Origin: an uncultured Pirellula sp.
GTDB taxonomy: Bacteria > Planctomycetota > Planctomycetia > Pirellulales > Pirellulaceae
Direction of reading: 5' to 3'
Assembly (NCBI GenBank): GCA_903858115.1
Contig: CAIOHR010000433.1
Location: 1-64,000, forward strand
DNA: 64,000 bases
In this document: in pieces, positions 8,705-17,212 of the stretch
Numbering within the stretch: position 1 is the first letter of the stretch
Layout: every line of letters begins with the position of its first letter
Translations under genes and position numbers: made by a program
Notes under the pieces: generated by a model
The model's database searches: none
Seen by the model: only the letters and a program-made list of their open reading frames with translations
What the model was told of the DNA's origin: nothing

Positions 8705-9118
8705 TTAACGCTTCGAGAACTGGACACCACGACGAGCGCCGCGGAGACCGTACTTCTTTCGTTCTTTCATTCTGGAATCTCGTGTCAAGAATCCATCATC
8801 TCGGAGAGGTGTAAAGTTCTCATCGCTCATGCCGACAAGCGCCCGAGCCAGTCCCATTCGGATAGCACCAGCCTGGCTGATAACACCACCTCCGTTGACG
8901 CGGCAAACGACATCTACTTTGTCTCGATGGGATACGTGATCCAGAGTCTCGATCACCAAACGTCGTTCACCATCGTTTGGAAAATACTCTTCGAATTCAC
9001 GACCGTTGACGGTAATTTTCCCACTGCCTGGTCGGATACGCACTCGTGCGACTGCAGTTTTTCGACGGCCCGTTCCCAAGCAATCGCCACTAATTTTGTC
9101 TTTCTTTGCAGTAATCAT
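8705..9118 (-). CDS. rpsI: 30S ribosomal protein S9
   Basis: Small-subunit protein whose C-terminal tail reaches the P-site tRNA. Family hallmarks: GTGRRKTAVARVRI near the start, VNGGGVISQAGAIRMGLARAL in the middle, LTRDSRMKERKKYGLRGARRGVQFSKR-type basic tail ending in SKR. 137 aa. It is the second gene of the conserved rplM-rpsI operon, with 163 nt between the two, and is followed by a strong terminator. Confidence 0.97.
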   Translation of the reverse strand: MITAKKDKISGDCLGTGRRKTAVARVRIRPGSGKITVNGREFEEYFPNDGERRLVIETLDHVSHRDKVDVVCRVNGGGVISQAGAIRMGLARALVGMSDENFTPLRDDGFLTRDSRMKERKKYGLRGARRGVQFSKR

Positions 9119-9281
9119 CCGCTACGACCTTTTGAAATCAATGAATTTTGTTGAACGGTTACTTGGCGACCAATTTCAGTTCGCCAAAAATTATTGAGGA
9201 CTATCAATTCTTGAGAACTATATTTGAGCTAGTTCATCGTTACAAACAGCTGGCCTGGGTTTGATAGCCAGCCGAGACTGA

Positions 9282-9734
9282 CTAGCTGACGGATTGGCCC
9301 ATCTTGGTGGGAATAGGGCTTTGAGCCTGGTGAGGATGCTCTGATCCTGCGTAAACCTTTAGCTTATCGAGCATTAGACGGCCGAGGGAGCTTTTGGGAA
9401 GCATCCGCTTCACAGCGAATTTGACCAAATCCGTCGGCTTTCTCTCCAAACGTTCTGCGTAGCTTTCCATCTTTTGGCGATGGTAGCCGTTGTACCAAGC
9501 ATAATGGCGAACACCAAGCTTATCGCCGGTCATTACAATTTTCTCAGCATTGATGACCACAACGTACTCGCCGGTGTCGACATGGGGCGTGTATTCGGGT
9601 CGGTGCTTACCCATCAAAACCATGGCAATATCGCTAGCTAACCTTCCTAGAATTAGGTCGGATGCATCGACGATGTACCATTTTTGCTCGACGGAATGTG
9701 GTTTTGCGACGTAAGTCTTGGGTTGTGCTACCAT
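9282..9734 (-). CDS. rplM: 50S ribosomal protein L13
   Basis: Early assembly protein of the large subunit. Seen: WYIVDASDLILGRLASDIA, the GKHRPEYTPHVDTGEYVVVINAEKI-type core, GVRHYAWYNGYH and the MLPKSSLGRLMLDKLKVY segment. The ATG at 9734 gives 150 aa, the family size. An in-frame extension up to 9851 exists (about 39 residues) but is unlike L13 and probably untranslated. First gene of the rplM-rpsI operon and divergent from the acyl-ligase fusion gene. Confidence 0.96.
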   Translation of the reverse strand: MVAQPKTYVAKPHSVEQKWYIVDASDLILGRLASDIAMVLMGKHRPEYTPHVDTGEYVVVINAEKIVMTGDKLGVRHYAWYNGYHRQKMESYAERLERKPTDLVKFAVKRMLPKSSLGRLMLDKLKVYAGSEHPHQAQSPIPTKMGQSVS

Positions 9735-9989
9735 AATAAACTCTGCAGGGATCAACGAATCGGTGGGAAATCCCACCGGACTGATCTCTTCTAGTGCCAT
9801 TTTTTCTGGGAATTGAGGTGGGAGAGTATATCGACCGCCCGATTTGCTCACAAGTGCTTTTGAATTCGGAATTCCCGTCTATTTGGCGATCTTTCTAGTC
9901 GGAAAGTGCCGACGATAAATGGTCGAAACTTGGTGTACCGGCTTTGCGAATTCGCAGGTATAACGATCCATTGGTTACGGGGAAGTCTA

Positions 9990-12900
9990 ATGAATGCGTC
10001 GATTTTGAGGTCTTTGTGGCCGTATGACAGTCCTCGTCCGTGGTTTATTAAGGGAAAACAAGTGTTGGATTTGAAAGGGCTTCACGCCCCGCATCAGCTT
10101 CCTAGCGGTAACCTTCTCGAGGCGCTTCGCTATTGGGCGAATGCTTTGCCGAATAAAGTAGCCTTCTATTACACCGATGGCGAAACGGACTCGGACCAAT
10201 CGCTCACTTATGCAGAACTAGATCATGCCGCACGAGCAGTCGCGGTCAAGATTTTGGAGAATCACAAACCAGGCGAACGGGGCTTGCTTCTCTATCCCCC
10301 CTGCATGGAGTTCGTCGTTGGCTTTTTTGGTTGCCTGTACGCGGGCTGCATTGCAGTCCCAGCCTACCCGCCGCGACGAAGCCGAAAGGGGGCCCGCATT
10401 CAGGGGATCGCTCAGGACTGTCGCGCTCAATTTGCATTGACGACCGCCGACACGGTGGCGCAGATTCTCAAAGACGAAGGAATGCGAGCTGAGACGCAAT
10501 CGATGCAACTCATCGCCACGGACTCGGTCGATCGCTCGATGGCGATTCAATATGGCGACTTGCCTGTCGACCCGAAAGATATTGCAGTCCTACAGTACAC
10601 TTCCGGTTCAACTGGACAACCGAAGGGGGTCGTGTTAACGCACGCGAATTTGATTCGCAACAGCGAGATGATCTCGGTTCTTTTTCAAAACAACCATTCG
10701 AAACGAGGCGTGAGCTGGCTACCCATGTATCACGACATGGGGCTCGTGGGAGGAGTACTGTCGCCGGTTTACATGTCAGCAACCATGACCCTGATGAGTC
10801 CAATGTCGTTCATGCAGCGACCGATTCGTTGGTTGAAAACGATTAGCAAGTATCAGGCTACGACGAGCGGTGGTCCGAATTTCGCTTACCAGCTATGCGT
10901 TGATAAGGTTACGGAAGAAGAACTGGAGACGCTGGACCTATCTTCCTGGGAAGTAGCGTTCAATGGTGCCGAACCCGTTCGAGCCAGTACGTTGCAAATG
11001 TTCACTGAAAAGTTCTCCCGGTGCGGCTTCCGACATCAAACACATTTCCCATGTTACGGCATGGCGGAAACCACGCTGATCGTTACGGGCGGACCTTTCC
11101 AACAAAAGCCAGTCATTCGAACCTTTGATAGTCGCCGTCTCGATGCACGTATGGTGACTCCGGTTAGCGAGGACGCAAGAGAAGCGCGTGGAATGGTGGG
11201 ATGCGGCCACGCGACTGCAAATGAGACCGTATTGATTGTCGACACAGAAACCCTGAAGCCGTTGGGGGAAGATTTGATCGGCGAGATATGGGTTCAGAGT
11301 CCGAGTGTCGGTCATGGTTATTGGGAGAAAGACGAACTAACACAAACCACATTTCGAGCGAAGACAGCAGATGGCCAAGGACCGTTTCTTCGAACGGGAG
11401 ATCTAGGCTTTTGGAGCGAAGGACAGCTTTATGTAGCAGGACGTGTTAAAGACTTGATTATCGTCCGTGGCGTGAACCGATATCCCCAGGATATTGAGGA
11501 GACCGTCGAGCAATGCCATGAGTCCATTTCTTCGTCAGCCGCAGCTGCGTTTGCAGACGACTCCGGACCGCGTGAACGATTGATCATCGCCGTTGAAGTG
11601 CAGCGATCTCTCGAATCGGATTGGGGCCCCGTAGTCCAAGCGATCCGTCGCGCTGTGACTCAGGTTCATGAACTCCCACCGGACGCGGTCGTTTTGGTGC
11701 GGCACGGATCTCTGCCGAAGACCTCTTCGGGAAAGATACAGCGACATGCGTGCTTGAAGGGATTCCGCGAATCGAACTTACGCGTGATTCATCAGTGGCT
11801 GTCATGGGAAGATGGGCTTCCTGAGCAGATGCCAATGATCGCCGCTGCAACCCTAGAGGACTTGAAGTCAGGTTTTCAACGCTCTTCTGGGGCCAAAAAA
11901 ACGCGTGATCCCGATCCCGATGTCGTCGATCTTGTGCGTCGCGCCGTAAAGTCGGTGGCACAAGAACGCGCGAAATTGTTGGATTTGGATACCAATGTGA
12001 TTGTCGACTTGGGTCTCGACAGTTTGGAGCGACTTCAAATCGCGCACACCCTGGAGAACGCGGTGGGTGGCCGATTCCCCGAAGAAGTGTTGCAGGAAAT
12101 AGAAACCGTTCGCGAAATCGCAGAAGCGATCGAACAAAATTTCGGCAAAGAGAGAATCCGAGAAGATCTCATCACCACAAGTTCCGACGAACCTGAAAAA
12201 CGAGAAGTTGCGCCCGAGGACTATCGTTTCGACTTGATGCCTGAGTATCGTCGACTAAAGCAGACGATGCTGCAATTCGATATGACGGGGATCCCGAACC
12301 CTTACTTTTCGGTACATCAAGGGCTGACTCGCGACACAACAACCGTCGATGGAAGGCAATTGATTAGCTTTGCCAGTTACAATTACCTTGGCATGAGCGG
12401 AGACCCTATTGTGACTGACGCTGTCGTCGACGCCGCACGAAAGTACGGTACGAGCGTATCCGCATCCAGGCTTGTCAGTGGCGAAAAGGATATCCACCGA
12501 GAGTTAGAGATCGCCATTGCACAATGGATTGGAGTGGAGGACTCAGTCGTTATGGTGGGGGGTCACTCGACCAACGAAACCGTGATCGGTCACCTGGTGG
12601 GTCAGAACGATTTGATTTTGCACGATGCACTCTCCCACAATAGTATCGTACAAGGTGCAATACTGTCGGGTAGTCGACGACGTGCGTTTGTACACAACGA
12701 CGCTTCTTCGCTCGATGCGGCGCTAACGGAGCTTCGCAGTCGCTTCCGTCGCGTTCTCGTGATCGTCGAAGGAGTCTATTCGATGGATGGTGACTTCCCT
12801 GATCTTCCAAAGTTTATCGAGGTATGCAAAAAGCATAAGTGCTGGCTCATGGTGGATGAGGCCCATTCGATCGGAACGATGGGACAGACCGGCAAAGGGA

Positions 12901-13442
12901 TCGCAGAACACTTTGGAGTCGATCCAAACGACGTCGATATTTGGATGGGAACGCTCAGTAAAGCATTCGGTTCATGCGGAGGCTATATCGCTGGACGAAA
13001 AGAGCTCGTAGAGTACCTCAAGTACACCGCGCCGGGCTTTGTGTTCAGTGTGGGATTGTCGCCGACAAACACCGCCGCGGCCCTGGCTTCGCTGAAGCTT
13101 CTGCAAGAAGAGCCCGCGAGAGTTGCTCGATTGCACGAGGCGGCTGCACTGTTCCTGAATGAAGCACGGAAGTTCGGACTCAATACAGGGAAGAGCGGGC
13201 AAACAGCGGTCGTTCCCGTCATCACAGGCAACTCGCTCCATGCTCTGCAACTGTCGTCCAGGATGAATAAAGCTGGAGTCAATGTGCAGCCAATCCTTTA
13301 TCCTGCTGTCGAAGAATCGGCGGCCAGACTGAGGTTCTTCATCAACTCGACGCATACCAATCAACAGATTTTGTATGCCGTCGACAAATGCGCGCTTCAT
13401 CTGAAAGAGATCGCACCTGAGTACTTTCGGGTCCATCACTAA
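9990..13442 (+). CDS. fatty-acyl-AMP ligase / carrier protein / alpha-oxoamine synthase fusion
   Basis: A three-domain, 1150-aa protein. Residues about 20-600 are an AMP-forming ligase (YTSGSTGQPKGVVLTH near 203, the FAAL-like WLPMYHDMGLVGG, RTGDLG, and a C-terminal KTSSGKIQR). About 640-720 is a phosphopantetheine carrier with GLDSLE; Ser678 is the attachment site. About 770-1145 is a PLP alpha-oxoamine synthase (FASYNYLGMSG, VDEAHSIGTMG, TLSKAFGSCGGY with Lys991 as PLP lysine). Inference: a fatty acid is adenylated, loaded on the carrier, then condensed with an amino acid with CO2 loss to give a 2-amino-3-keto lipid, as in sphingoid or capnine synthesis. Start at 9990 is used; an in-frame start at 9906 adds 28 unlike residues. 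Confidence 0.88.
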   Translation: MNASILRSLWPYDSPRPWFIKGKQVLDLKGLHAPHQLPSGNLLEALRYWANALPNKVAFYYTDGETDSDQSLTYAELDHAARAVAVKILENHKPGERGLLLYPPCMEFVVGFFGCLYAGCIAVPAYPPRRSRKGARIQGIAQDCRAQFALTTADTVAQILKDEGMRAETQSMQLIATDSVDRSMAIQYGDLPVDPKDIAVLQYTSGSTGQPKGVVLTHANLIRNSEMISVLFQNNHSKRGVSWLPMYHDMGLVGGVLSPVYMSATMTLMSPMSFMQRPIRWLKTISKYQATTSGGPNFAYQLCVDKVTEEELETLDLSSWEVAFNGAEPVRASTLQMFTEKFSRCGFRHQTHFPCYGMAETTLIVTGGPFQQKPVIRTFDSRRLDARMVTPVSEDAREARGMVGCGHATANETVLIVDTETLKPLGEDLIGEIWVQSPSVGHGYWEKDELTQTTFRAKTADGQGPFLRTGDLGFWSEGQLYVAGRVKDLIIVRGVNRYPQDIEETVEQCHESISSSAAAAFADDSGPRERLIIAVEVQRSLESDWGPVVQAIRRAVTQVHELPPDAVVLVRHGSLPKTSSGKIQRHACLKGFRESNLRVIHQWLSWEDGLPEQMPMIAAATLEDLKSGFQRSSGAKKTRDPDPDVVDLVRRAVKSVAQERAKLLDLDTNVIVDLGLDSLERLQIAHTLENAVGGRFPEEVLQEIETVREIAEAIEQNFGKERIREDLITTSSDEPEKREVAPEDYRFDLMPEYRRLKQTMLQFDMTGIPNPYFSVHQGLTRDTTTVDGRQLISFASYNYLGMSGDPIVTDAVVDAARKYGTSVSASRLVSGEKDIHRELEIAIAQWIGVEDSVVMVGGHSTNETVIGHLVGQNDLILHDALSHNSIVQGAILSGSRRRAFVHNDASSLDAALTELRSRFRRVLVIVEGVYSMDGDFPDLPKFIEVCKKHKCWLMVDEAHSIGTMGQTGKGIAEHFGVDPNDVDIWMGTLSKAFGSCGGYIAGRKELVEYLKYTAPGFVFSVGLSPTNTAAALASLKLLQEEPARVARLHEAAALFLNEARKFGLNTGKSGQTAVVPVITGNSLHALQLSSRMNKAGVNVQPILYPAVEESAARLRFFINSTHTNQQILYAVDKCALHLKEIAPEYFRVHH

Positions 13443-13513
13443 CAATCGGGTTGATCGCTAGCCGGCGATTGCCCCTCGAACGTTCTTGTTGCAACATGGG
13501 TTCAGCCCTGAGT

Positions 13514-14086
13514 TTATTCAGTGGTGTTGTTCAGTTTATTCAGGTGTTGTTCAGCAGTGCGTTTCTGAAGAAGCCACAGCGCTCCGAGTACAACAACCGA
13601 GGCGATGCCAGCCCATCGGAATGGACCTGTTTTAAAAACGACAGCCCCATGGAAGGCGATGAAGACCAGAAAGCCTGTCACCATTAGGTGATAGGCTGGG
13701 GGAAGCCTTTGATAACGCATTGGGGCGACGATTCGCCAAATCGCGTCCGCGAACCAGGTTGCGACAAAGATGTAGTTGAAATAGAGCCCGGCAGCGATCG
13801 GAACTCCCAACAACTCCTGGGTTTGGTCGGCAGTCGATTTCAACGCTTCTGCATGGCTTCCATGGTGAAACGTATTCAAGGCACCGAGGCTGTGGCAAAA
13901 GGCAGCTATTGCCCCGAAAAGCCATAGATTTGAGAGGAGCGGGGATGTTTTAGGCCAGCCTCGAATCTCCAACCCCAAACACATGACCAATACCATCATC
14001 GCCAATCGAATTGCCCAAATCGATGCGTGTTCGCCCACGGTTTGGGGGACAAGAATCTCGGCAAAAGGTAGAAAATCAATGCACAT
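13514..14086 (-). CDS. small polytopic membrane protein of unknown function
   Basis: 190 aa, not recognised. Several hydrophobic stretches are visible (about residues 25-40, 50-70, 95-118, 132-150, 158-176), so it is probably an inner-membrane protein with five or six helices. Histidines cluster in the loop HHGSHAE (about 74-80). The C-terminus is polar (QKRTAEQHLNKLNN). It is convergent with the acyl-ligase fusion gene and divergent from accB. No function can be assigned. Confidence 0.65.
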   Translation of the reverse strand: MCIDFLPFAEILVPQTVGEHASIWAIRLAMMVLVMCLGLEIRGWPKTSPLLSNLWLFGAIAAFCHSLGALNTFHHGSHAEALKSTADQTQELLGVPIAAGLYFNYIFVATWFADAIWRIVAPMRYQRLPPAYHLMVTGFLVFIAFHGAVVFKTGPFRWAGIASVVVLGALWLLQKRTAEQHLNKLNNTTE

Positions 14087-14238
14087 GGTTCGAGTTCTAG
14101 GGCTTCCAGGGCTCGGAGACGGACTGTATAAAACGTGGTCCGTTAAAGCGGTTAGCGACGTTCTAACTATAGTGTTTTGAGTTGGAGCCCGCTTCCTTGA
14201 ATTTTCGCTCCCTTTTTTGGATCCGAAAGACCTGTCCG

Positions 14239-14751
14239 ATGACAGAACCGATGAAACCTGACGACGTGTTTGATATCGATCGAATTCGCAAACTGATCGA
14301 ACTAATGAAAGAACACGAGCTTGGCGAAATCGACTTGCGCCAAGATAGTCAACGGATTCGATTGTGTGGTGCAGGACATGGCCAACCGATCGTCACCTCG
14401 TTTCCTCAGATGCAATCCGCTCCGGTTGGGTCGTCAGGTGGTCCAGTTGCAAGTTCTGCGTCGAACGCCCCTGTCGCCGCCGCACCGGCAGACGCGGACG
14501 GCCCACACATCGCGATCATCAAATCGCCTATGGTAGGAACGTTTTATGCCAGAGCGAATCCGACCGCCAAAAACTTTGTCGACGTAGGTTCGGCTGTTCA
14601 AGCGGATACGGTGGTTTGTATTATCGAAGCGATGAAAGTCTTCAACGAAATACCTGCCGAGATGCGAGGCAAGATTGTTCAAGTGCTCGTCAAAAATGAA
14701 GAAGCTGTCGACTTTGGCAAACCTCTCTTCAAAATTGACACTCGCGGTTAA
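14239..14751 (+). CDS. accB: acetyl-CoA carboxylase biotin carboxyl carrier protein
   Basis: Carries biotin between the carboxylase and carboxyltransferase of acetyl-CoA carboxylase, the first step of fatty acid synthesis. The N-terminal helix (DIDRIRKLIELMKEHELGEIDLRQ), an Ala/Pro/Ser-rich linker and the C-terminal biotinyl domain with IKSPMVGTFY and IEAMKVFNEI (biotin on Lys133) are all present. The ATG at 14239 is preferred (170 aa); an earlier frame start at 14182 adds 19 unlike residues. accC follows after 20 nt, the standard accBC operon; accA and accD are not in this window. Confidence 0.95.
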   Translation: MTEPMKPDDVFDIDRIRKLIELMKEHELGEIDLRQDSQRIRLCGAGHGQPIVTSFPQMQSAPVGSSGGPVASSASNAPVAAAPADADGPHIAIIKSPMVGTFYARANPTAKNFVDVGSAVQADTVVCIIEAMKVFNEIPAEMRGKIVQVLVKNEEAVDFGKPLFKIDTRG

Positions 14752-14771
14752 TCGATAAAGGCAGTTTCATC

Positions 14772-16127
14772 ATGTTCAAACGAGTTCTCATCGCCAATCG
14801 TGGCGAGATCGCCCTTCGAGTCATTCGAGCTTGCAAGGAGATGGGGATCGAAACCGTTGCGATATTTAGCGAGGCAGACCGCGGCTCGCAATACCTCGAC
14901 CTTGCCGACCAAGCGTTCTGTGTTGGCCCTCCCAAGTCGGTCGATAGCTACCTGCGCTTTGAACGAGTGATCGCGGCTGCAGAAGCTAGCGGAGCCGATG
15001 CGATTCACCCCGGATATGGATTCTTGGCTGAGAACTCCCAGTTCAACGAAGCATGTCGCAGTTCCAACTTCGAGTTCATCGGGCCGTCACCTGAAGCCAT
15101 GGAAAAACTGGGGGACAAAAACACCGCGCGCGAAATGGCAGTCGCCGCAGGCGTACCTGTCGTCCCAGGGAGTGAGGGATTGCTAAACTCCGAAGCCGAA
15201 GCACTACACGCAGCTCGAAAGATCGGTTTCCCTGTCCTGATCAAAGCCACAGCCGGTGGTGGTGGGAAAGGAATGCGCGTGGCCGTCGATGAAGGATCAC
15301 TGCAAACCTCGCTATCTCAGGCACAGACCGAGGCAAAGGCTGCTTTCGGAAATGCAGGTGTTTATCTCGAAAAGTACATCGATCGTCCACGGCACGTGGA
15401 AGTGCAAGTCATCGCCGATCAACATGGCAACGTAGTTCATCTGCATGAAAGAGATTGCTCGGTTCAACGGCGTCACCAGAAACTCGTGGAAGAAAGCCCG
15501 TCACCTCGATTGCCGGAAGCGACACGAAAAGAAATGTGCGACGCTGCTGTGCGGATGGTGAAACAAGCCAAGTATTACAACGCGGCAACGGTGGAGTTTA
15601 TCGTTGATCAACAAGATCGATTTTACTTCATCGAAGTGAATGCCCGCATCCAAGTGGAACATCCCGTCAGCGAAATGGTTTCCGGGATCGATTTGATCAA
15701 GTCCCAAATCCTAGTGGCATCCGGGGAAAAGCTTGCTTTTTCACAATCGGATATCAAGCCATTCGGCGCGGCAATCGAGTGCCGAATCAACGCCGAAGAT
15801 CCAGACAAAAACTTTCAACCGTGCCCAGGTCGAATCGAAAAAATGTTTATCCCTGGCGGCTTGGGGGTTCGAGTCGATTCCCATGCACATCCAGGCTACA
15901 CCGTACCACCCTACTACGATTCGATGATTGCAAAGATCATAGTACATCGTCCGACACGCGAACAAGCTATCGAGTGCATGATTCGCAGCTTGGATGAACT
16001 GCGAATCACGGGTATCAAGACGACCGCCGGCTTCCACCGAATCGTTCTCCGGCAACCAGAGTTTGTCGAAGGAACAGTGGATACTAAATGGGTGGAGCGT
16101 GAGCTTTTGCCTAGGATCAAGGCATAA
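14772..16127 (+). CDS. accC: acetyl-CoA carboxylase biotin carboxylase subunit
   Basis: ATP-dependent carboxylation of the biotin on AccB with bicarbonate. Features: N-terminal RVLIANRGEIALRVIRACKE, DAIHPGYGFLAEN, the glycine-rich ATP-grasp loop KATAGGGGKGMR, HLHERDCSVQRRHQK, and the catalytic EVNARIQVEHPVSE segment. 451 aa matches the family. Second gene of accBC; a DapA-family gene follows 59 nt later in the same direction and may be co-transcribed. Confidence 0.96.
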   Translation: MFKRVLIANRGEIALRVIRACKEMGIETVAIFSEADRGSQYLDLADQAFCVGPPKSVDSYLRFERVIAAAEASGADAIHPGYGFLAENSQFNEACRSSNFEFIGPSPEAMEKLGDKNTAREMAVAAGVPVVPGSEGLLNSEAEALHAARKIGFPVLIKATAGGGGKGMRVAVDEGSLQTSLSQAQTEAKAAFGNAGVYLEKYIDRPRHVEVQVIADQHGNVVHLHERDCSVQRRHQKLVEESPSPRLPEATRKEMCDAAVRMVKQAKYYNAATVEFIVDQQDRFYFIEVNARIQVEHPVSEMVSGIDLIKSQILVASGEKLAFSQSDIKPFGAAIECRINAEDPDKNFQPCPGRIEKMFIPGGLGVRVDSHAHPGYTVPPYYDSMIAKIIVHRPTREQAIECMIRSLDELRITGIKTTAGFHRIVLRQPEFVEGTVDTKWVERELLPRIKA

Positions 16128-16186
16128 GCGATGCGGGATGAAAAGTCCCTTAGAATTCGTACTTCCTCTTACGTTAGGTGATTGAG

Positions 16187-17098
16187 ATGTGGACTGCAAA
16201 GATTACTGCCGATCGACTCGCGAGTAGCGTCATCGCGGTACCCCCGATGGCACGAAATGCTCAAGGAGTTCTTTGCCGCCACAACAATGAAAAGATCATC
16301 CGTTGGATTGAAGCAGGAGGGGTCACTACATTTCTCTATGGTGGAAATGCGGTTTTCTATCATATGCGTTTGTCAGAGTATGCAGATGCACTGACAATCA
16401 TCGCAGAGAGTGCAGCCCCGACGTCGCTGATGATACCGTCGGTCGGGCCAACGTACGGAATCATGATGGATCAAGTGGAGATCTTGAATCAATTCAATTT
16501 CCCAACCGTGATGATCTTGCCTCAAAAAGAAATCGCTGACGAAAAAGGGATCGCGACAGGAATCCGAAAGTTCGCCGAAGCTTATGGAAAGCCCATCGTT
16601 CTTTATCTCAAGCATGATCGCTGGCTAAGCCCTTCGATTGTTGACAAGCTGGTCAAAGACGGATTGGTGAGTTGGATCAAGTATGCTGTAGTCCTCGATC
16701 AACCCTTGGAGGATCGCTACCTTCGAGAAGTGCTCGATGTCGCTCCTGCGAATATTGTGGTGAGCGGTATCGGAGAACAACCGGCCATCATTCACATGCG
16801 AGACTTCGGCGTCGGAAGCTACACCAGTGGTTGCGTATGTGTAGCTCCCAAGCTATCCATGGATATGCTTCGGGCAATTCAAGCGAAAGACTATGCTCAA
16901 GCGGAATCGATTCGAGAAGTGTTCCGACCTCTAGAGGATCTTCGAAATGGCATTCAACCCATCCGAGTATTGCATCATGCGGTGAAGGCCGCCGACATCG
17001 CAGACACTGGCCCGATGCAACCATTGCTAGGTGAATTAGAAACTTCACAAGAGCAAAGCATCGCAATCGCATCCAAAGAATTGCGAGCTCACTCTTAA
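16187..17098 (+). CDS. dihydrodipicolinate synthase/N-acetylneuraminate lyase family protein
   Basis: Class I aldolase-type TIM barrel of the DapA family, 303 aa. The probable Schiff-base lysine is in SWIKYAVV, and the tyrosine in IVLYLKHD takes the place of the DapA catalytic tyrosine. The N-terminal T/S-T loop is changed (GGVTTFLYGGN rather than the usual GTTGE), so it is probably not the lysine-pathway enzyme but a lyase for another 2-keto acid. Start: ATG at 16187 sits 5 nt after AGGTGA; a GTG at 16178 lies within that site. It is downstream of accC. Confidence 0.78.
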   Translation: MWTAKITADRLASSVIAVPPMARNAQGVLCRHNNEKIIRWIEAGGVTTFLYGGNAVFYHMRLSEYADALTIIAESAAPTSLMIPSVGPTYGIMMDQVEILNQFNFPTVMILPQKEIADEKGIATGIRKFAEAYGKPIVLYLKHDRWLSPSIVDKLVKDGLVSWIKYAVVLDQPLEDRYLREVLDVAPANIVVSGIGEQPAIIHMRDFGVGSYTSGCVCVAPKLSMDMLRAIQAKDYAQAESIREVFRPLEDLRNGIQPIRVLHHAVKAADIADTGPMQPLLGELETSQEQSIAIASKELRAHS

Positions 17099-17212
17099 GA
17101 TCGTCGCTCTAGTCCTAACTGTCTTTAGGGTTTTCAGTATTCAACCAGCTTGAAGACAGTCCATCACTAGTGGAACACTCCTAGCGACCGTCGTAAGTAC
17201 TATTCCTCAACG

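Noticed and set aside
13514..14086. Calling the small membrane protein a cytochrome subunit because of its histidines
   Set aside because: Histidine spacing does not match any haem-binding helix pair that I know.
16187..17098. Naming the DapA-family gene dapA
   Set aside because: The substrate loop (G-T-T-G-E type) is not conserved, so the lysine-pathway role is not supported.
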